The position numbers and the translations under genes are program-made. From assembly GCA_947000775.1 (NCBI GenBank), contig CAMQGK010000638.1:26947501-27011500 (forward strand): a DNA stretch of 64,000 bases, in the 5' to 3' direction. This document shows, in pieces, positions 13,014 to 23,827 of this stretch (positions are counted from its first letter, which is position 1; every line of letters begins with the position of its first letter). Source of the stretch: Pterois miles (taxonomy: Eukaryota > Chordata > Actinopteri > Perciformes > Scorpaenidae). A model generated the notes under the pieces. The model searched no databases. It had not been told where the DNA came from and was given only the letters and a program-made list of their open reading frames with translations.

Positions 13014-13640
13014 AGGGCCTCAGTCAATTAAAATGTAAAATATACCTTTCAGGGAGATTTGTCCAGTGTCCTGTCAACATGGGAGAGGGCAAACATGCTG
13101 CTTTATACAAATGTATGTATATTTTCATTATTGGAAATCAATTAACAACACAAAACAATGACAGATATTGTCCAGAAACCCTCACAGGTTCTGACTTTAA
13201 TTTAAAAAATCTGCTCCAATCATAACAAACTGCAGCCCAACAGGCAACAACAGCTGTCAGTGTGTCAGAGTGCTGACTTGACTATGACTTGATCCAGACT
13301 GACTGGGACTATCATAAAGTGGGCATGTCTGTAAAGGGGAGACTGGTGGGAACCCAGAGAACCCATTTACATTCACACATCTGGAGGTCAGAGGTCAAGG
13401 GACCCCTTTGAAAATGGACATGACAGTTTTTCCTCTCCAACATTAAGCGGAGTATTACTTAACCTCCTTCAACGAGCTAGTATGACATGACTGGTACCAA
13501 CGGATTCATTAAGTTTTCTAGTTTCATATGATCCCAGTATCTTCTCTCTAGCTTTAAGCTAGCTGCAACCAAAGAACTGCAAATTGAGTTAATGTGTTAA
13601 AGAAATTAGCTGCGTTGTTGTGTTACCTTTGACGGCCCTT
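13014..13640 (-). mobile_element. Family R1 TIR element, full-length copy
   Basis: Begins tagggcctcagtcaatt and ends acctttgacggccctt, matching the TIRs of the copy at 46821-47512 in reverse. Diagnostic internal blocks are ctggaggtcagaggtcaagg, cccatttacattcacac and gtctgtaaaggggagactgg. It has no coding capacity and is non-autonomous. The end sequence AGGGCTGTCA resembles hAT-type MITEs, but no 8-bp target duplication is visible. Confidence 0.8.
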
Positions 13641-13790
13641 CTAACGTCACAAAACAGAGAAGACCAGCAAATCTTCACATTTGAGAATCTGGAACCAGCA
13701 AATCTTTGCCATTTTTTCTGCATTAATGACTTAAACAGTTAATAAATGATCAAAATTGTTGTTTAATTTGTAACTGATCATTTCAGCCCG
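13641..13790 (+). mobile_element. MITE-like repeat (family R6) fragment
   Basis: Contains agcaaatcttcacatttgag and aatctggaacc, then a run of ATTAAT/GATCA motifs. Comparable phrases occur at 21960-22080 and in many fish genomes. Confidence 0.5.
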
Positions 13791-14073
13791 ACATGCACTG
13801 CTCTCACTGCTGATTTAGCTCATTTTCACGCCGAATCTTAGCTGTTTATATGTCTTTAACTGTTTGTCGTGTCACAGTCTCTTAGCCAGTTTGTCTTCTA
13901 TGTTATGATTGTTTCCCGAATATAAAAAAAGCAGGTTATGACTCATAACCAGGACAGTATTGTGCACGTAAACACCACGTGGATCAGATGAAACTTTTTT
14001 CTTGGAATCATCATCTTTTATCGCATCATTAAGATGAGTGAAAATGAGATTTCTTTCCGATGTAACACCGCCA

Positions 14074-14150
14074 GCGCTAAAATTAGATTAATTATCCGTA
14101 CCGTGCCTTGGCACACGGGGCCACGACCTGTATGAGTCAGCGAGGCCTGG
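14074..14150 (+). other. Duplicated noncoding element, copy 2
   Basis: Partner of 8391-8478, same orientation, 5.7 kb away. The identical core is 14076-14097, with ccttggcacac and tgtatgagtca downstream. Flanks differ, so the shared unit is about 80 bp. Preservation of an identical 22-bp AT-rich core among diverged flanks suggests either constraint or a short repeat of limited age. Confidence 0.6.
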
Positions 14151-14694
14151 GATGTTGAAGGATATTAGATTTAAGTGGCGATGAAAGGAGAGGCCTCCTC
14201 CATGTTAACACACAAATTATAACCTCCTAATATCTGGCAGTGAGGAGATAAAATGCTGCTTCTCCTCCTCACAGCTCCTGTTGGATCCAAAACGCTGCAG
14301 GAGACACTAAAATACTTAAAGTCAAGTGTTATGAAATTAGTCAAACTTCAGCTACAAATAAGTCAAGACGAGGGTGCTCATGTAGAAAATTGCTTAAGTT
14401 GTTGAATATCACTCGAAGATTGTTTCAAGGGGGAGTAATCTTGAGCTCCCTTCAATCTCATCAGGGAAACAGTTCATTGTTGAAAGCTGAAAAATCCTCC
14501 TTTAGTCCGCCACCTCTCTTTCACCTCCTGTTTGATGAAAGGCTGATTGAAGTGGATTTAACAGCTGAAATCAATAAGGAAGCCTGGACTCACTTACTAG
14601 TCTACTTCACACTAAGAGCCGATATTTCTTATGTATTGTATTCTCAACATATAGCTCGACATCCTCGTCGATGGCGTCTGCATTGATTCGGTGC
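14151..14694. other. No gene recognised
   Basis: Single-copy intronic DNA. A 98-codon plus-strand frame (14390-14686) has no recognisable domain. Confidence 0.4.
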
Positions 14695-14699
14695 TCTCT

Positions 14700-14760
14700 G
14701 CCAGGTCCCGCCCCCACTGGCGGGAGCGCTGCCAATTGACAGCGCCTAAAAATACCTCAG
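14700..14760 (+). promoter_or_regulatory. Promoter-like cluster: inverted GC/E2F sites, CCAAT, TATA/MEF2-like
   Basis: TCCCGCC at 14706-14712 faces GGCGGGA at 14719-14725 as a perfect 7-bp inverted pair, which matches E2F/Sp-type sites. CCAAT follows at 14732-14736 and CTAAAAATAC at 14746-14755. The order and spacing resemble a compact plus-strand promoter, but no transcript start or exon can be assigned. Confidence 0.35.
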
Positions 14761-14765
14761 CCTTC

Positions 14766-15244
14766 ATACTCCCCTCAATGGAGACCTAAGCTCTCCATCC
14801 AAATCAATATCAATAAAACCCTTCAAGGCAAAGGGTGGAGGTGGAGGTGATGGGAGGGGGAGTTGTGGTAGAAGATACAGTTTGTAGATGCTGTATTTCA
14901 TCACAAGGGACCAGAAATGACAGCCAGCTCCGGACCAACGTCGCTCCAAGCAGTTGATTCAGTTAGTAAAAGAACCGACTGTGTAGCTGGAAGTAAGGCT
15001 TGATTTCAAAATGTTCTGTCCAAAATACTCCAAACAATTACTGGTATTCTCTGAACAGGACAGAAGAAAACAACCAGTCAGAGCTGATTTGGAGTCTGTC
15101 GTCTCTGATCAGCTGTCAATCACTCTGAACTCTGATCAAACGGTCAAACTAGGCAGCGCTGATCAAATATGAATCAGTATCCTCTTACTGTAATGACTAT
15201 TTATCTCCTCCTTTCAGACACATCTTGTAGTTACTGTTTAACTG
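14766..15244. other. No gene recognised
   Basis: Single-copy sequence with a G-rich patch at 14830-14865. No coding evidence. Confidence 0.4.
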
Positions 15245-15485
15245 TAAAATGGGAAAGTTTGTGACCCGGCAGCCATGTTGAGATCAGCTGAGAAAATATC
15301 AAGCACTGCCCAACAGTTGGAGCACAGCCAATAGGAACGCTCTCTCTGTCTGAAATGACTTGTGATTGGCCAAAGTCTCCTGTCCTGCGCTGGATATTGT
15401 AAAGTCAAGAGGAGGAGCAGAAGAGTAGTTGTCACTCAGAGCATTTTGATTGCAATATGCTGATTATTATTATTTTGGCGAGTGA
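15245..15485 (+). mobile_element. Dispersed MITE-like repeat
   Basis: Carries cagccatgttgagatcagct, aagcactgcccaacagttgg, cagccaataggaacgctctc and gtgattggccaaagtctcc. I know this series from many percomorph sequences. It is non-coding. Confidence 0.65.
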
Positions 15486-15738
15486 TGCTAAAAACTTTCT
15501 GCCTAGCTTCAACTGTCAGTTACTGTCAGCGTCGATTTTGGTCAATGGAAATTAGTTGCAAGTGGATGAAACTTTGAGTAAATAGAGCCAGGGTGAGCAT
15601 CGTTTTTCGACAAAGCGACACGTCCCTTTGCCTGTTTGCTGATACACGGAGCAGGTTGGGACGTCTTCAGTGGGGGAAAAAACACCTGAAACAATCTGAT
15701 GTTTGCTCCTTCGCATTGTGTCCAGTTAGGAAGAGGTT

Positions 15739-16272
15739 ATAGACGACATATAAGAAGTGGACGTAGTCACTGCGACATCACCCATTGGTTTGGCTTCTGT
15801 TTTGAAGCCTTGAGTTCAGCATTTTAGCCGTCGCTATCTTGTTTTGTTTTTTTGTTGTTGTTTTTTTTGTCATTAGAAGTGACACGAGAGGATGGAGCAA
15901 AGTACAACTGAATACTACATACAATATTTGGAGGCAAGCAAAATGTTAGAATTAAGTTTCATGAACAACATACTGTGAAAGGGTTAAAGCTGTAAGATGA
16001 AAACAACTCTCTGACCGGACAACACCATGTGTCAATCACAAGGTAGCCCCGCCCTAAAGCATCCCCTGCTTTATGGTCTATTTGACTGTAAATGGGACCA
16101 AAATTTACTAAATGAACATATGCTGTACTGAAGAAGACTTGAGCTAGTGATTAAGAATACTATGTTTAAATGTTTATGAGGTAATAAATAAGTAGAAGAG
16201 ATGTTTTAGATAGACTTTTTGTTAGTAACAGAGGAGTCGCCCCTGCTGGTTCACTTCTAGAATCGGAGGTTG
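15739..16272 (-). mobile_element. Family R3 TIR element, reverse copy
   Basis: Reads in reverse as the family seen at 19388-19768 and 55300-55709. Shared blocks include aaagcatc-ccctgctttatggtcta and gtcaatcacaaggtagcccc. It ends aatcggaggttg, the complement of the caacctcc start. Non-coding, with internal substitutions. Confidence 0.7.
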
Positions 16273-16372
16273 TTGCTTGGGTTCACTCATATAGTAGGTC
16301 TAGGGAAACGTGACGCTCTGGTTTGTTTGTGATTGGCGTAAAGAAATCAATAGTCTGGGCGGCGCTGAGTAC

Positions 16373-16645
16373 AGGCTGTGGCTAGCGGTAGAGCCAATGT
16401 TACTAATCGGAAGATCTGTTGTGTAGTGTCCTTGGGCAAGTTACTGAGGCCCAGACTGCTCCTGAAGGCTGTACCATCGGTGTGTGAATGAGTATTTAGT
16501 TTACTGTAGATCCTGATGGGCAGGTTGGCGCTGTGCATGGCAGCCTCTGCCATCAGTGTATGAATGGGTGTGAAATGGGTGAATGTTGACATGTAGTGTA
16601 AAGCGCTTTGAGTGGTTAAAGGAGCCAAATAAATGCAAGTCAGTA
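16373..16645 (+). mobile_element. tRNA-headed SINE, TTGGGCAAG family
   Basis: Starts gctgtggctagcggtagagcc (A-box-like head). It continues gtccttgggcaagttactga, gctcctgaaggctg, ccatcggtgtgtgaatg and ends ttgtagtgtaaagcgctttgag with a short AAATAAATG tail. The B-box region is deleted or decayed. A Pol III-type head is inferred from family structure. Confidence 0.75.
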
Positions 16646-17191
16646 AAGCGTTTTTCAAAATGGATAGCGGAAGGGGAGGTGAATGCCGGCAGACTTGTGC
16701 CCTCAGTCTACATCCGGTGAGTCAGATTATGACACGGTGACACAGCTCTCACAGATACAGTAGCAGTGAAGCTGCTCTGCCCTGATATATTTTCATTTTC
16801 ATTTAAGGTTCATTTCCCCTGGCTGGTCCACTCACTTCTGATATTTTCCTCAAGGGGAGTCCTCCTGGGTGAAGCCACAGAGGGCTGTGATAACAGAAAA
16901 TGTTTCAGAGTCTAAAATTTAGTCACAGCATCCATTTCGGTCCCCCTGAATCAAAGCACGGAGACTTAGCAGAAACATCAATAACACAGAAACCCATTAG
17001 CCCATTAGACCAGAATGAAATGCAGCTTCGAAACATGAGCTGTTTTCTTGGCTCCACGGATACTGTTAAACCTGCAGTTACAGTTTAAATTGGCCACTTG
17101 GGTTAACGTTAACATATAATCAGATTTTAAGATATAGCAAACATGTTAGCAAACAATTGCTAATTTACACATCCAGCAGTTGAGGAGCGAC

Positions 17192-17404
17192 ATGGATGGT
17201 AAATGGACTTATATTTTTGTGGTGTTTCTCGAGTCTTCCGACCACTCAAAGTGCTTTACACTACATGTCAGCATTCACCCATTTAAACACACAGTCATAG
17301 CAGACATGCAAGGTGCCGAATTTGCCTATCAGGATTTTTTAATACTCCTTCAGGGACCAATTTGGGGTTAAGTGTCTTGCTCAAGGCATATTTTTTTACG
17401 CTGA
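17192..17404 (-). mobile_element. SINE fragment, CAAAGTGCTTTACACTAC family
   Basis: Reverse-oriented copy: accactcaaagtgctttac, actacatgtcagcattcacc, aatttggggttaagtgtctt. The same family is complete at 50834-51056. The tRNA-like head is missing. It is followed immediately by R1 sequence. Confidence 0.7.
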
Positions 17405-18305
17405 ATGATAATATGTGTGATTGTTTTGTGTTGTTAATTGATTTACAATAATAAATATATACATACAGTTGTATAAAGCAGCATATTTGTCCACTCCCAT
17501 GTTGATAAGAGTATTAAATATTTGACAAATCTCCCTTTAAAGGGACTCAGTGTAAGAATCGGAAACTGCTTGTTAACAGTGACACCTGTGTCCGTTAAGT
17601 CAGGGTTAGGGTTAGTCAGCGTCCTGCTGCTTGTGTTCGCACTACATAAACACGAATGAGCGACGGTCAAAACAGTGAGGCGGCACACGTCAGCTAAAGC
17701 CACAGTATCACTGTAGTCTATATTCCACCTGCTGGGCAGTGATGTTAGCTGACCAGGCGAAGGTCCCTCCGTGAATCGATGTTGATCCTGGTGTTAACTC
17801 CAACCTGACCGTGGTCAGAAGGAACAGGGGAGACACCAGAGTTTTACATTTTCTGACTGTTCGATGGAAGAGCAGAAACAAATGCTGCAGCTCTTCAAGA
17901 CCAGCGGAGGTTTCCAGTGTCTTGTTAACGGGGGTTAACTCCAGAGCAGAGTACGGTACCGACTCCGACCCTGGAGACCAGAACTACGGTCTCTCCTGTG
18001 TCTTCAGACCACAGTCGGGAGGCTGAAGCAGGAGGAGTTAACACCGTTTTTTAAAGACGAGCTTCGCTACATATAACTGTGGTTTTCTGTGTTCTTTGTG
18101 TTGGGGTCTGAAGAGCCAGATGTGACCGCACATTGGAAACCGACCTACAATGACTTATACGTGTAACAAGTTACAAACAGTACCTTTAAGGTACATTTTG
18201 AACAGATAATAATGTGCAATTAAATAGCGATAATCATGATTAACTATGGATAATCATGCGATTAATCACGATAAAATATGTTGACATTTTATTGACAGCC
18301 CAAAT
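17405..18305 (+). mobile_element. Family R1 element carrying a nested TTAA insertion
   Basis: The left R1 part (17405-17540) and right R1 part (18186-18305, ending ttattgacagccc) match the continuous R1 copy at 46821-47512. They are split by a 645-bp insert. The left third of R1 is missing. Confidence 0.75.
17541..18185 (+). mobile_element. TTAA-flanked element nested inside R1
   Basis: R1 copies without it read ctccctttaaggtacatt across this site. Here TTAA (17537-17540) and TTAA (18186-18189) flank a 645-bp insert that starts agggactcagtgtaag and ends caagttacaaacagtacct. TTAA duplication is the piggyBac signature. Terminal complementarity is partial (AGG-AC and TGTAA blocks). No transposase is encoded. 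Confidence 0.75.
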
Positions 18306-18547
18306 AGTAATGTGAGAATATCAGACAGACGAATTTCCTTTAAACGGTTTAGTTTTACGTCTTTGTTGAAAATGACATAATCAGAGTTTTCCCGTCAGAG
18401 CTGGTGATTCCTGACCACCAGATGTTAGCTACACCAACACATTTCTACATGTACATCACGCCACATTTTTCAGTCCTGACCTGGTGCTGTGGGTGACGGA
18501 GAGCGTTTCCACCAGAGGAGTGAGTCCAGCTGACTTTCAACATTGGT

Positions 18548-18549
<2 letters not shown>

Positions 18550-18597
<48 letters not shown>
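18550..18597. repeat. (CT)n microsatellite
   Basis: About 24 uninterrupted CT units. Confidence 0.97.
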
Positions 18598-18600
<3 letters not shown>

Positions 18601-19147
18601 TAATGAAAGGCATGCAGTCTTAGTCATGACTCTGCTCTCTGTGAGTACATTTGAGATGCGACCCAGGGGATCCTGGAGGCCATTTACTCCTCACAACACA
18701 CCCACATGCATGGAGGCACATACAAACTCACTCAGTCAACCACACACATGCACACCGGAGACCTCTGGAGTTGATGGAGCTCCCTGATGGAGCCGCGGGA
18801 AGGAGAGAGAGGTGGAGAGAGAGACAAAGAGAAGCTGGAGGCTCTAAAAATAATAATAATAAAAAAAAAAAAACAGAGAGGGGAGAAATATTGAAGAGGG
18901 AACGAAGGGGAGGAACTAAACCGAGAGATTGATCGACGCTCGAAACCGCAGGGCAGAAGGTTTCGAGGAGAGAACAGCAAGGGCTTTTGGGAAAATAAGA
19001 TAAAGCTGGAAAGATAAGAAAAGAAAGAGGAAGGGAGATGGAAGAAAAAAACAAGAGGAGGGACGGGCAGATATATAGTGGATAGAAACATCACAGCTGG
19101 TGATCACAGGGATGCAAAACAATCAGAAATATATTAGGTTTTTGTCT
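18598..19147. other. Purine-rich stretch, no gene
   Basis: Plus strand is A/G-rich from 18790 to 19060 with an A run at 18861-18872. The minus-strand hydrophobic-looking frames arise from this bias. Confidence 0.5.
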
Positions 19148-19768
19148 GTATGGTGAAGCTAATGCTGCAGTGCCTTAAACAGCCAGCAGGGGTCGTCTTC
19201 ACAGCATGACGTTCATTTAGTAAATTATGGTAGTTCAGTTTCATGAAGCCGCCTCCAGCCATCCCACAGGTCTGACAGGGTTAATGCTCTGGTAGAAAAG
19301 GGTTAAATAAAAGTGAATGATGCACACTAATAAGCCATGACAGCCTCCTCAAAGGTCCATAATGTCAACATTTGCCGACATTTGGACCAACCTCCAGGTC
19401 TGTACAGTGAATCTAACGCTGAAGAGCCTTAAACCTGCATTCTTTCTCACCATAAAGCAGGTGATGCTTTAGGGCGGGGCTATCTTGTGATTGACAGGTC
19501 ACTACCACGGCGTTGTCCAGTCTGGGAGTTGTCTGTGTTTTTGTCTTTGAACTTTAAGTCTTTCACAGTGTGTTTTCACGTCATGACAGTTATTTATAAC
19601 ATTTTAGTTGCCAAATAATGTCTTATTCAGCATGTGGTTGTACGTAGCTCCATCCTCTTGTAACACTTCTGGATGCAAAAATCCAAGATGGAGACGGACA
19701 AATGCCGAACTCGATAGTCCACGGTGGGTGACGTTACGGTGACTGTCCACTTTTTATGTACATCTATT
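19148..19768 (+). mobile_element. Family R3 TIR element, forward copy and adjacent fragment
   Basis: A fragment at 19148-19245 is followed by a longer copy from 19388 (ccaacctccaggtctgtaca). The longer copy has ataaagcaggtgatgcttta, gggcggggctatcttgtgat and tgtccagtctgggagttgtc, ending at 19768. It aligns in reverse with 15739-16272. Confidence 0.7.
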
Positions 19769-20696
19769 TAATGTTAATCACTTTTCTTAATAACATATTG
19801 AATAACCCAAATCAAAGGACATAAAAACATAAAAAGTATTTCATTAACTACTGCAGTCCATTTGCTAGTATACTAGTATCATCGAAGTCTCATCCTGATG
19901 ACTGACCGATGTAATTTGTCTTTGAATGTTTGCGTGCATTATAATACATTATAAGAAAAGAGAACATCACTAATACGAGAGAAGACTCTTGATGTTTTTT
20001 TTAAAATGACGCCCACATCAGCATCGTGTAAAAAAGCAACAGCTGTTTGGACTAATGAGTGTAACTCCAAACAGCTAGCAGCACCACTGATCACTCGGTT
20101 GCCATTTGATGAACATTTACCCAGAGTTCCCTGCAGCACCTGGAGGAAATGTAGCCCGCCTTGCAGTCATTACTGTCACTCAGTGTCAGGCGACCTAAGG
20201 ACCATTTACACTCTGGCTGACTTCTTTCTGTATCCTGTGTTTGGTGTGATTTGGACTCATGATCAGTGCTCCCTCTCAGAGCTCCCTGTCAGTCAAACCT
20301 CCTCCTCCTCCTCCTCCTCCTCCTCCTCTCTGACTGAATCTTTAAAGTCGGTGGTCTCTGCTTTGTTCAGCCATGGTGTGGCTATCAGGACTGTTCACGT
20401 CTGTGACGAAAAGAAAGGAAGACGAGTTGAGTTGAAGCTGGTGAACGTAGAGGAGCGTTTAGAAGGTAAAGAGGAGCTGACCAAACCAAAACAGAGCTAG
20501 TTCTGCTGGATCTGTTCGTCAAAGACTAATTTATGCTTTCTACATCCATGAGGGAGGCTTGCCGTGGTAGTCAGTGTTACCGGTGTTACACGGTGTTCAG
20601 GTATACGCGATTACATTACTGAGCCACGTTCCCACTGTCATTTTACTGTTTTTACAGGAATTTAGTTCATTTTCATGAATTAGCGCTGTTATTAAT
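19769..20696. other. No gene recognised; short CTC array
   Basis: A 164-codon plus frame at 20006-20500 is open, but its sequence includes a (CTC)n-encoded serine run (20300-20329). It shows no known domain and no intron signals, so it is not called as a gene. Confidence 0.35.
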
Positions 20697-21685
20697 AGGG
20701 GTGAGAAAAAACCTCAAAAAAAAATTCACCTATGTATGGTGGGTTTTTTATGATTTTGAAATGTTTAATGCCAGAATCGATATATTTGCGTCATTTGAGT
20801 CTATGTGGAGGTAGAAGCAAGTTACCGCTTTTATTATTGTAGTCTGAGTAACATGACGTCATATCCGTCCGTATCCACCCACCAAAACAAACCGCAGCGA
20901 GCCAAAAGTAGAAAACGGCGGCGGGTTGGCGTGGATCCGACCTCCACCCTCCCATGTTAAATCCAGCGCGGTAAACACTACACATCCAGTAAAGGATGGA
21001 AACACTTTGGGTTTCACACGTTGCAAGAAAAGCAGAGCTCGACATCATCGCTAAAGCTGCACGCTAACTCTGTCACGGACAGGAAACGTTATTGTATCGC
21101 GGTAACATGCGGTCCGTCCAGTCGTCGCTCTCGTCTCCGTGGTCAAATTGGCCGGCGCTACAACTGTAGAGCGCCATACACTGACATTTCTGTTAAATGC
21201 ACTCAGACGGTCCCGATGGAGCTGAACATGGATGTGTTAAGAGAAGGGAAGTAAAGATAACTGTACAACTGTACATACAAAATACATATATGGAAATAAG
21301 AGTGGTGGATTATTTTCACCAGAAATATAAAACATTACATGTCCCTTATAAATTAAAAAGAAAATACCACTAATTCGTGATGTGAATGTATTAATAAATA
21401 ATTCTTGACGATGATCCTGATATATTTGACTTCAAGACATCTCTGACTACATAGTTGCTGAAAATCAAACGTTTCTGTATTAATTTAGAGATTTTTCAAA
21501 GTAAAAGTCCCTAGAAGTGTATGATTCAACTTTTTCCCATGGTGTAGTGAAAGTTAACAAAAATCGCAATAAATCATAATATCAAATTGCAATACTTGTA
21601 AAATCACAATACATTTTGAATCGGCACCCAGGTATCGTGACATTATCGAATCAGAGGATGGGTGCATCGTCCCAGCCCTAATACC
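20697..21685 (+). pseudogene. hAT transposon relic with start of BED-type transposase
   Basis: Ends read taggggtgag and gtcccagcccta, the fish hAT-like terminal pair. Inside, the frame SSKGWKHFGFHT (about 20989-21018) is the beginning of a BED zinc finger of a ZBED/hAT transposase, after which the sequence is deleted. A perfect CRE (TGACGTCA) lies at 20854-20861. It is a dead, internally deleted copy. Confidence 0.65.
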
Positions 21686-21779
21686 TGTATCCAATAGTCA
21701 TCTGTCAACAGTCCGACAGACAGTCAAAGCCTCAAAAAAAGACGTTCAGTAGAGCCCTGCGATAATATAAACTGAACCA

Positions 21780-22080
21780 CGTGATATAGTCCAGTTTTTG
21801 GACTGTTTGTCCCGAAACATTCCAACTTTTACAGGTTTAATCACCTTTAACATCAGTGTGTCTGTTTTTAGATGGATCATCTCACTCCTGCTGTCAATCA
21901 ATCTGCTTTTTGACCTTCAATCATCCAAAACCCAAAATATTCAGCTTACAGTCACTTAAAACAAAGACAAGCAGCAAATACTCACAAATGAGAAGCTGGA
22001 GTTTGACATTTGGGATTTTTTTCCCTGAAAACGATTAATTGACCCTCAAAGTTGTTTGTGATTAATCATCAAACCACATT
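21780..22080 (+). mobile_element. MITE-like repeat (family R6)
   Basis: Contains ccaaaacccaaaatattcag, aaatactcacaaatgagaag and a terminal gattaattgaccctcaaag. Similar phrases occur at 13641-13790, and the terminal portion at 50345-50440. Confidence 0.55.
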
Positions 22081-22660
22081 GATTCCTGTGTAATTACAGT
22101 ATGTGGCTGGTTTGACTACCACGGCTCTGGCATGACTCTAATGTGAAAGATGCTAATTGTTGTCCGTTCATTGTACTTGGTAATGAATGTGAGTCAGAGT
22201 GTGATTATGAATGGTGTTTTGGGAGGCCGCGGTGTAACGTTTGCTTGTTAGACTGTGAACCAGCAGCTCTGAGCGTCGGCGGTTTGGTACAGTATGTGTG
22301 AGGCGGCTGACCTTTGAGGAAAAGGTCACTTCTGTTTGTGCATGCAACCAAAGTCTCTGCAGTGGAGTTGAACAAAAAACAAAGGACCATTATATATAAC
22401 AGGGAAGTCCTTGTTTTAAATGACCGTAGATTATATTTGCAGTCATATAGGTTTAAACAATAGTTCCATTACAGTATAAACCAAAATAGCTTGTGAGTAA
22501 TGATGTTTTTCCGCTGTTTACTGTGGTAATCATTTCTGTTATTATGAGAAAGCAGTTCCTGAATACAGTACATAATTGGATTGTGCTTTGCAGTGATAAT
22601 TCCCATGAATAAATCAAAGTAACAGACGCAAAATCGATTTTATACAGTTGAAGAACAAAC
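22081..22660. other. AT-rich single-copy DNA, no gene
   Basis: No repeat phrases recognised. This is a reasonable place to look for conserved noncoding sequence, but none can be asserted. Confidence 0.4.
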
Positions 22661-23186
22661 CAGGGCTGTCAGAGCATTAATGCAAATAATGCCAATAATT
22701 TCTTTAAGGCATTTCTGAGGTTTTAGTGGGCTCAGTTTTAAAGCTGGAGTGAAGTTATGCTAAATTTTGGCGAGGAAAAACTGTCATGGCCATTTTCAAA
22801 GGGGTCCCTTGACCTCTGACCTCCAGATGTGTGAATGTAAATGGGTTCTATGGGTCCCCACTAGTCTCCCCTTTACAGACATGCCCACTTTATGATAGTC
22901 CCAGTCAGTCTGGATCAAGTCATAGTCAAGTCAGCACTCTGACACACTGACAGCTGTTGTTACCTGTTGGGCTGCAGTTTGTTATGATTGGAGCAGATTT
23001 TTTATGCTAGAGTCAGAACCTGTGAGGGTTTCTGGGTAATAGCTGTCATTGTTTTGTGTTGTCAACTGATTTACAATAATAAATATATACACACATTTGC
23101 ATAAAGCAGCATTTTTGTCCACTCCCGTGTTGATAAGAGTATTAAATACTTGACAAATCTCCCTTTAAGGTACATTTTGAACATAT
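22661..23186 (+). mobile_element. Family R1 element, left end intact
   Basis: Starts cagggctgtcagagcatt and keeps gtcccttgacctctgacctc, ccctttacagacatgcccac and gacaaatctccctttaaggt. It is truncated before the right TIR. The TTAA site is uninterrupted here, so this copy serves as the empty site for the nested insertion at 17541. Confidence 0.8.
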
Positions 23187-23827
23187 ATATATATAAAATC
23201 TCAAAACAAATAAAACTTCCCTTTCCAGACTACTTAGTTGAAAAGGAGAGCTTTGGGTTTCCATTGTGATATTTCCAGCGATGTGGAACCACTTTTGTTT
23301 TAATTGCTGTCCTCAGAAAGCCTCTGCTGCGTTTCCTCGGGCTATTCTTCTGTAGTCTGCAGATTACAAGGCCATCGGTGTAGATGTTGGTGCTGTACGC
23401 TCTAATCTGTTTGGCAGCGAAGCAGAAGGTCTCAGGGAAACGAATCTGAGACATCAAAGTATGACAGCGAAGTGCTGGCTGCCAAACGGCCCGCTGGAGC
23501 TGCACACTTCACTTAGCCAAGAACACAGTCTGGTTTTCACCTTCAAAACAATGAAATGGATTCAGATTTCTCTTTCAAAGAGAGATTTATGCAACGTTGT
23601 GTAATCTGTCTTTAAAGCTGTACACCAGAAATGTCCTGTCCTGTTGTCTTCTGTCATGCACTATTGTTGTTGTCCATTGTCGTTGTGATGTGAAGATACA
23701 CTATTTATATATGAAACAGACAAAACAGGAGATTCTTACATTCAAGCGTGTTTGACATTTTAATCAATAACTGATTCATTTTCTGCCAGCGATTAATTGA
23801 CAAATTATCTCAGCACTGTTTGCTTTT
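23187..23827. other. Mostly single-copy; LINE-tail fragment at 23630-23700
   Basis: The phrase tgtcctgttgtcttctgtca recurs at 26126 within a LINE 3' end. A minus-strand frame at 23230-23505 has no recognised domain. MITE-like gattaattgac lies at 23790. Confidence 0.4.

Noticed and set aside
17601..17618. Telomere-like GGGTTAGGGTTA
   Set aside because: Only about two units inside the nested TTAA element; too short to be an interstitial telomere.
20006..20500. 164-codon plus-strand frame with a serine run
   Set aside because: Serine run is a CTC array; no motif, no homology recalled.
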